In this document: piece after piece, positions 61,628 through 64,000 of the stretch
How positions within the stretch are numbered: position 1 is the stretch's first letter
Layout of the letters: each line of letters opens with the position of its first letter
Source: Streptomyces sp. NRRL F-5122
Lineage (GTDB): Bacteria > Actinomycetota > Actinomycetes > Streptomycetales > Streptomycetaceae
Assembly: GCF_001507435.1 (NCBI RefSeq)
Contig: NZ_LMWH01000266.1
Span: forward strand, 234,493 to 298,492
Direction: 5' to 3'
DNA length: 64,000 nucleotides
Made by a program: the position numbers and the translations under genes
The notes under the pieces: generated by a model
The model's database searches: none
Told to the model about the DNA's origin: nothing
The model's input: the letters and a program-made list of their open reading frames with translations, nothing else

Positions 61628-61919
61628 GCCTACCCCCTCACCCGGGATGCACGGTCGCAGTCTGTCACGATCATCCGCCGACCGGAGCAGCATGCACCTC
61701 TCGAATTGCAATTTTCAACTTGCCGGTTGCGAGGCGTTGTTGGCAGATGCGACAGTGGTCCTACCGTCGGTAGCCAATGAACGAAGGTGCTGAGCAGCTC
61801 AGTTGGGGGAGACGGGGCTGCGACTCGGTGGACCCGGAGCGAGGTGCACGGAGCCGGCACCACGGTGTCCGGCGGTGGGCACCGGCCAGGGTGCCCCGGC
61901 AGACGAAAGGCGAACGGCG

Positions 61920-62468
61920 ATGGTTCCGCCCTCCCTCCCCCAGCCTCTGGGCCGCCTCCCCGGCGATGCCCCACCCCACAGATCCGATGTCTTCGGCTTT
62001 CCCGCCGTTCCCGCCGCGGTGGGACTGGTCCGTAGGAACGTGCGCGAACTGCTCGTGCGCTGGGGCGTGGGCGAGGCGACCGTTGACAACGCTGTCATCG
62101 TCGTCTCCGAACTCGTCACCAATGCGGTCATGCACACCGCGAGCGAACGGATCGTCTGCCGGGTGTACGCGGACGGCGGGCGGCTGCACATCGAGGTCCA
62201 GGACGAGAACCACGACGAGACCCGGCCGGCCAGGTGCCGCCCCGGCCCGGACGACCAGAGCGGCCGCGGGCTGATGCTGGTCGACGGGCTGAGCAGCGAC
62301 TGGGGCGTCCGGGACGCGCCGAACGGTTCCGGTCGTGTCGTCTGGGCCGCACTGACCCCGGAATCCGGCCGAGCCACCGCGACCGGCTCGCCCAGCACCG
62401 CGTACCTCAGGCCCGCCCCCCACCCGGCCGAAGGATCCCCACAGCATGGAACGACTGCGCGCCTCTGA
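61920..62468 (+). CDS. HATPase_c (anti-sigma factor/RsbW-like) ATP-binding protein
   Basis: A 182-residue protein with a GHKL ATPase fold: N-box VVSELVTNAVMHTA, G1 VQDENHDETRP and G2 SGRGLMLVDGLSSDWGV. No kinase H-box or membrane segment. Such stand-alone domains accompany DUF397/XRE pairs in Streptomyces. ATG at 61920 with AAAGG about 9 nt upstream. The C-terminal 30 residues are disordered and overlap the next gene by 23 nt. Confidence 0.82.
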   Translation: MVPPSLPQPLGRLPGDAPPHRSDVFGFPAVPAAVGLVRRNVRELLVRWGVGEATVDNAVIVVSELVTNAVMHTASERIVCRVYADGGRLHIEVQDENHDETRPARCRPGPDDQSGRGLMLVDGLSSDWGVRDAPNGSGRVVWAALTPESGRATATGSPSTAYLRPAPHPAEGSPQHGTTARL

Positions 62469-62907
62469 ACCGCTCCCGCCCCCGTCCGTCCTGTCTCGGC
62501 CCGCCGTCCGTCTGGCCCTCCCGCACGAGCTGACCGCCGCCCTCGGGTACGACGCCGTGGGCATCCCGCGGGAACACGGCGAACGGATCATGGCGTCGCT
62601 GCCCCGCATCGGCTGTGTCTTCGCCGACGACCTCCGCTGGTGGTGGATCGTCCCGGCGGGCTCCGACATCGGCGTCACCTGGCCGGCGACGACGAGCTAC
62701 GCGATCGGCGCGTATCTGGGGCCGGCGGTCCCGGAGACGGGCCCGGGCCTTGCCGACCCCTCCTGGAGCGGTCCGCGCCCCGACCACCCGGCACTGATCC
62801 ACCGCCCGGACGGTGACTCTCCGTATACGCCTCCGATCCCGCTGTACTTCCTCGCCTGCCGCCTGGCGGGCAGCGCCCCGCGCTGGTCACCGGGGGTCGG
62901 CGCCTGA
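62446..62907 (+). CDS. Hypothetical protein of the WhiJ-like cluster, 153 aa
   Basis: Not recognised. ATG at 62446 overlaps the ATP-binding gene, with GAAGGA about 11 nt upstream. A folded core includes MASLPRIGCVFADDLRWWWIV, read as LPRIGCVFADDLRWWWIV, and ATTSYAIGAYLGPAVPE; the rest is Pro-rich. Similar small genes follow HATPase genes in other Streptomyces regulator clusters, so it is likely a co-expressed accessory. No membrane segment. Confidence 0.6.
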   Translation: MERLRASEPLPPPSVLSRPAVRLALPHELTAALGYDAVGIPREHGERIMASLPRIGCVFADDLRWWWIVPAGSDIGVTWPATTSYAIGAYLGPAVPETGPGLADPSWSGPRPDHPALIHRPDGDSPYTPPIPLYFLACRLAGSAPRWSPGVGA

Positions 62908-63066
62908 GTCGGTCCGGGTCTCGGGCACCCTCGCCGGTCCTTCTCCGGATGACGCCCGGCGTCCCGTGGCGCATCCTTGCTAGGGCGCGATCGGGGTACC
63001 CGGAGGCCCTGAGCGGACGAGGGAGGAGGTGCCCGGCATCTCCCCCCGGAACCGGGCGGTGTGGTC

Positions 63067-63867
63067 ATGGTCAAGAACGAGGCACGCGGCGAGGGGGGAG
63101 TGTCCAGTGACTCGGTTTTCGGGGCACCGTGCTGGGTGAGCCTGAGTACCCGCGATCTCGAGACCGCGGAGAACTTCTACCGGGCGGTGTTCGGCTGGCA
63201 GTGGCGGCCCAACAGCCTGGGGGACCGGTTCCGGGTGGCGCTGGCCGACGGGGTGCCGGTCGCCGGGATCGCCGCCGTCGCCTCGATGTGGCAGATGGCC
63301 GTCGCCTGGACCCCCTACTTCTCGGTGTCCAGTGCCGACGTGGCCGCAGCCAGATGCCGGGAGCGGGGTGGTACGACGGCGGTCGGCCCTCTTGCGCTCC
63401 CGCCCGGCCGGGCGGCCCTGCTCGCGGACCGGGACGGGGCGACCTTCGGTGTCTGGGAGGGCCCGCTCGTGACGGGCTTCGAGGAGTGGCGCAGGGCGGC
63501 CCCGACCTTCATACGGCTGCACACACGCAACGCCTTCGACTCCGCGATCTTCTACGGCGAGGTCCTCGAGTGGGCCTCCGCGCGCAAGGGCTGCTGCGAG
63601 GTGCACTACGACGGTGACGAGGTCGTCCTGAGCAGCGACGGGGTGGTTGTGGCGCGCATCTACTCCGGGGCGCTCGAGTCGGCGCCCGACCCCACCATCC
63701 GCCCGCACTGGCAGGTCCACTTCGTGGTCCCCGACGTCGACGCGTGCGTCCGGGCCGCCCGGGCCGAGGGCGGTTCCGTACTGCAGCGGGAGCCGGGCGC
63801 CGAGGAGGCACTGCTGGCCGACCCGGACGGCGCGCGCTTCACGGTGTCCGCCAAACGGGAACCCTGA
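63067..63867 (+). CDS. Two-domain VOC (glyoxalase/bleomycin-resistance-like) protein
   Basis: A 266-residue protein with tandem VOC folds. The first begins PCWVSLSTRDLETAENFYRAVFGW, read as STRDLETAENFYRAVFGW, and the second FIRLHTRNAFDSAIFYGEVLEW, read as NAFDSAIFYGEVLEW. This duplication is typical of Streptomyces 'hydroxylase/glyoxalase' proteins of unknown substrate. ATG at 63067 is used, with GGGCGG 7-8 nt upstream; GTG at 63061 or 63100 are alternatives. It is single. Confidence 0.82.
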   Translation: MVKNEARGEGGVSSDSVFGAPCWVSLSTRDLETAENFYRAVFGWQWRPNSLGDRFRVALADGVPVAGIAAVASMWQMAVAWTPYFSVSSADVAAARCRERGGTTAVGPLALPPGRAALLADRDGATFGVWEGPLVTGFEEWRRAAPTFIRLHTRNAFDSAIFYGEVLEWASARKGCCEVHYDGDEVVLSSDGVVVARIYSGALESAPDPTIRPHWQVHFVVPDVDACVRAARAEGGSVLQREPGAEEALLADPDGARFTVSAKREP

Positions 63868-64000
63868 GCCGAGCACCGGCGCCGCCGGGGGCTCTGTGCG
63901 TACGGCCCCGTCGTCGCGGGCGCAGGGCGAGGTTGTGGGCCTCGGCGGGCGGGTCCGGCAGGGGCCCCCTGCCGTGCGGCCGGGAGGGGGTGTGGGGGGT
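63868..64000. other. Terminal gap of the window
   Basis: No gene supported. A short inverted repeat near 63957-63973 (GGCAGGG / CCCTGCC) could terminate the VOC transcript. Confidence 0.3.

Noticed and set aside
1..64000. tRNA, rRNA, prophage or intact insertion sequence
   Set aside because: No cloverleaf, transposase, integrase or phage structural signature was seen. A systematic tRNA scan could not be run.

Overview
The window is very GC-rich DNA with strong third-position GC bias, GTG/TTG starts, GTGA/ATGA stop-start overlaps, 'conservon' operons and a DUF397/XRE regulator cluster. This points to a Streptomyces chromosome, core-arm region. From memory, the gene order (ngcEFG - ROK regulator - xylFGH - dxs ... 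hemE ... murC ... conservons) resembles the S. coelicolor SCO6005 to about SCO6075 segment; I could not check this by alignment. No tRNA, rRNA, CRISPR array, prophage or intact insertion sequence was seen.

Layout. (1) 0-8.4 kb: carbohydrate uptake. A ngcEFG-type chitosaccharide ABC importer without its own ATPase, a ROK-family regulator, and a xylFGH-type sugar importer. (2) 8.6-14.6 kb: dxs (isoprenoid precursor synthesis), a cationic amino-acid permease, an iron-sulfur photolyase-related gene and a small NYN/PIN-like gene. (3) 14.7-18.1 kb: the fadAB beta-oxidation pair behind a palindromic operator. (4) 18.4-29.3 kb: an RNase D-like exonuclease, an orphan response regulator, a DUF3000 gene, and the actinobacterial coproporphyrin-type heme genes hemE, hemY and hemQ, interspersed with a rhomboid protease, a CoA-disulfide-reductase-like flavoprotein and a DUF4349 lipoprotein. 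(5) 29.3-35.1 kb: secreted and accessory functions: DUF4142, a DUF692 (MNIO) enzyme with a C-terminal extension, GH16, PTH2, a zinc-ribbon microprotein and a divergent NodB-like lipoprotein. (6) 35.1-37.3 kb: a degenerate repeat block, then a short threonyl-tRNA synthetase preceded by a leader peptide with three consecutive Thr codons and a strong hairpin. (7) 37.3-45.9 kb: a band-7 protein, a carbonic anhydrase/SulP pair, ZapE, a RibD-like reductase, a Usp-like protein, murC and msrB. (8) 46-59.4 kb: an orphan sugar-binding lipoprotein and two conservons (sensor kinase-like / roadblock / DUF742 / GTPase). The second conservon sits in inverted orientation between the OpuC-type osmoprotectant ATPase/permeases and their binding protein. 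(9) 59.6-63.9 kb: a DUF574 methyltransferase, a DUF397/XRE/HATPase regulator cluster, and a two-domain VOC protein.

The items most worth following up are the apparent threonine attenuator in front of the short ThrRS, a pair of miniature inverted-repeat elements whose CTAG ends overlap the stop codons of two unrelated genes, the DUF692 fusion protein, the conservon that splits the OpuC locus, and the number of genes that look leaderless (TANNNT box 6-8 nt before the start, no Shine-Dalgarno).
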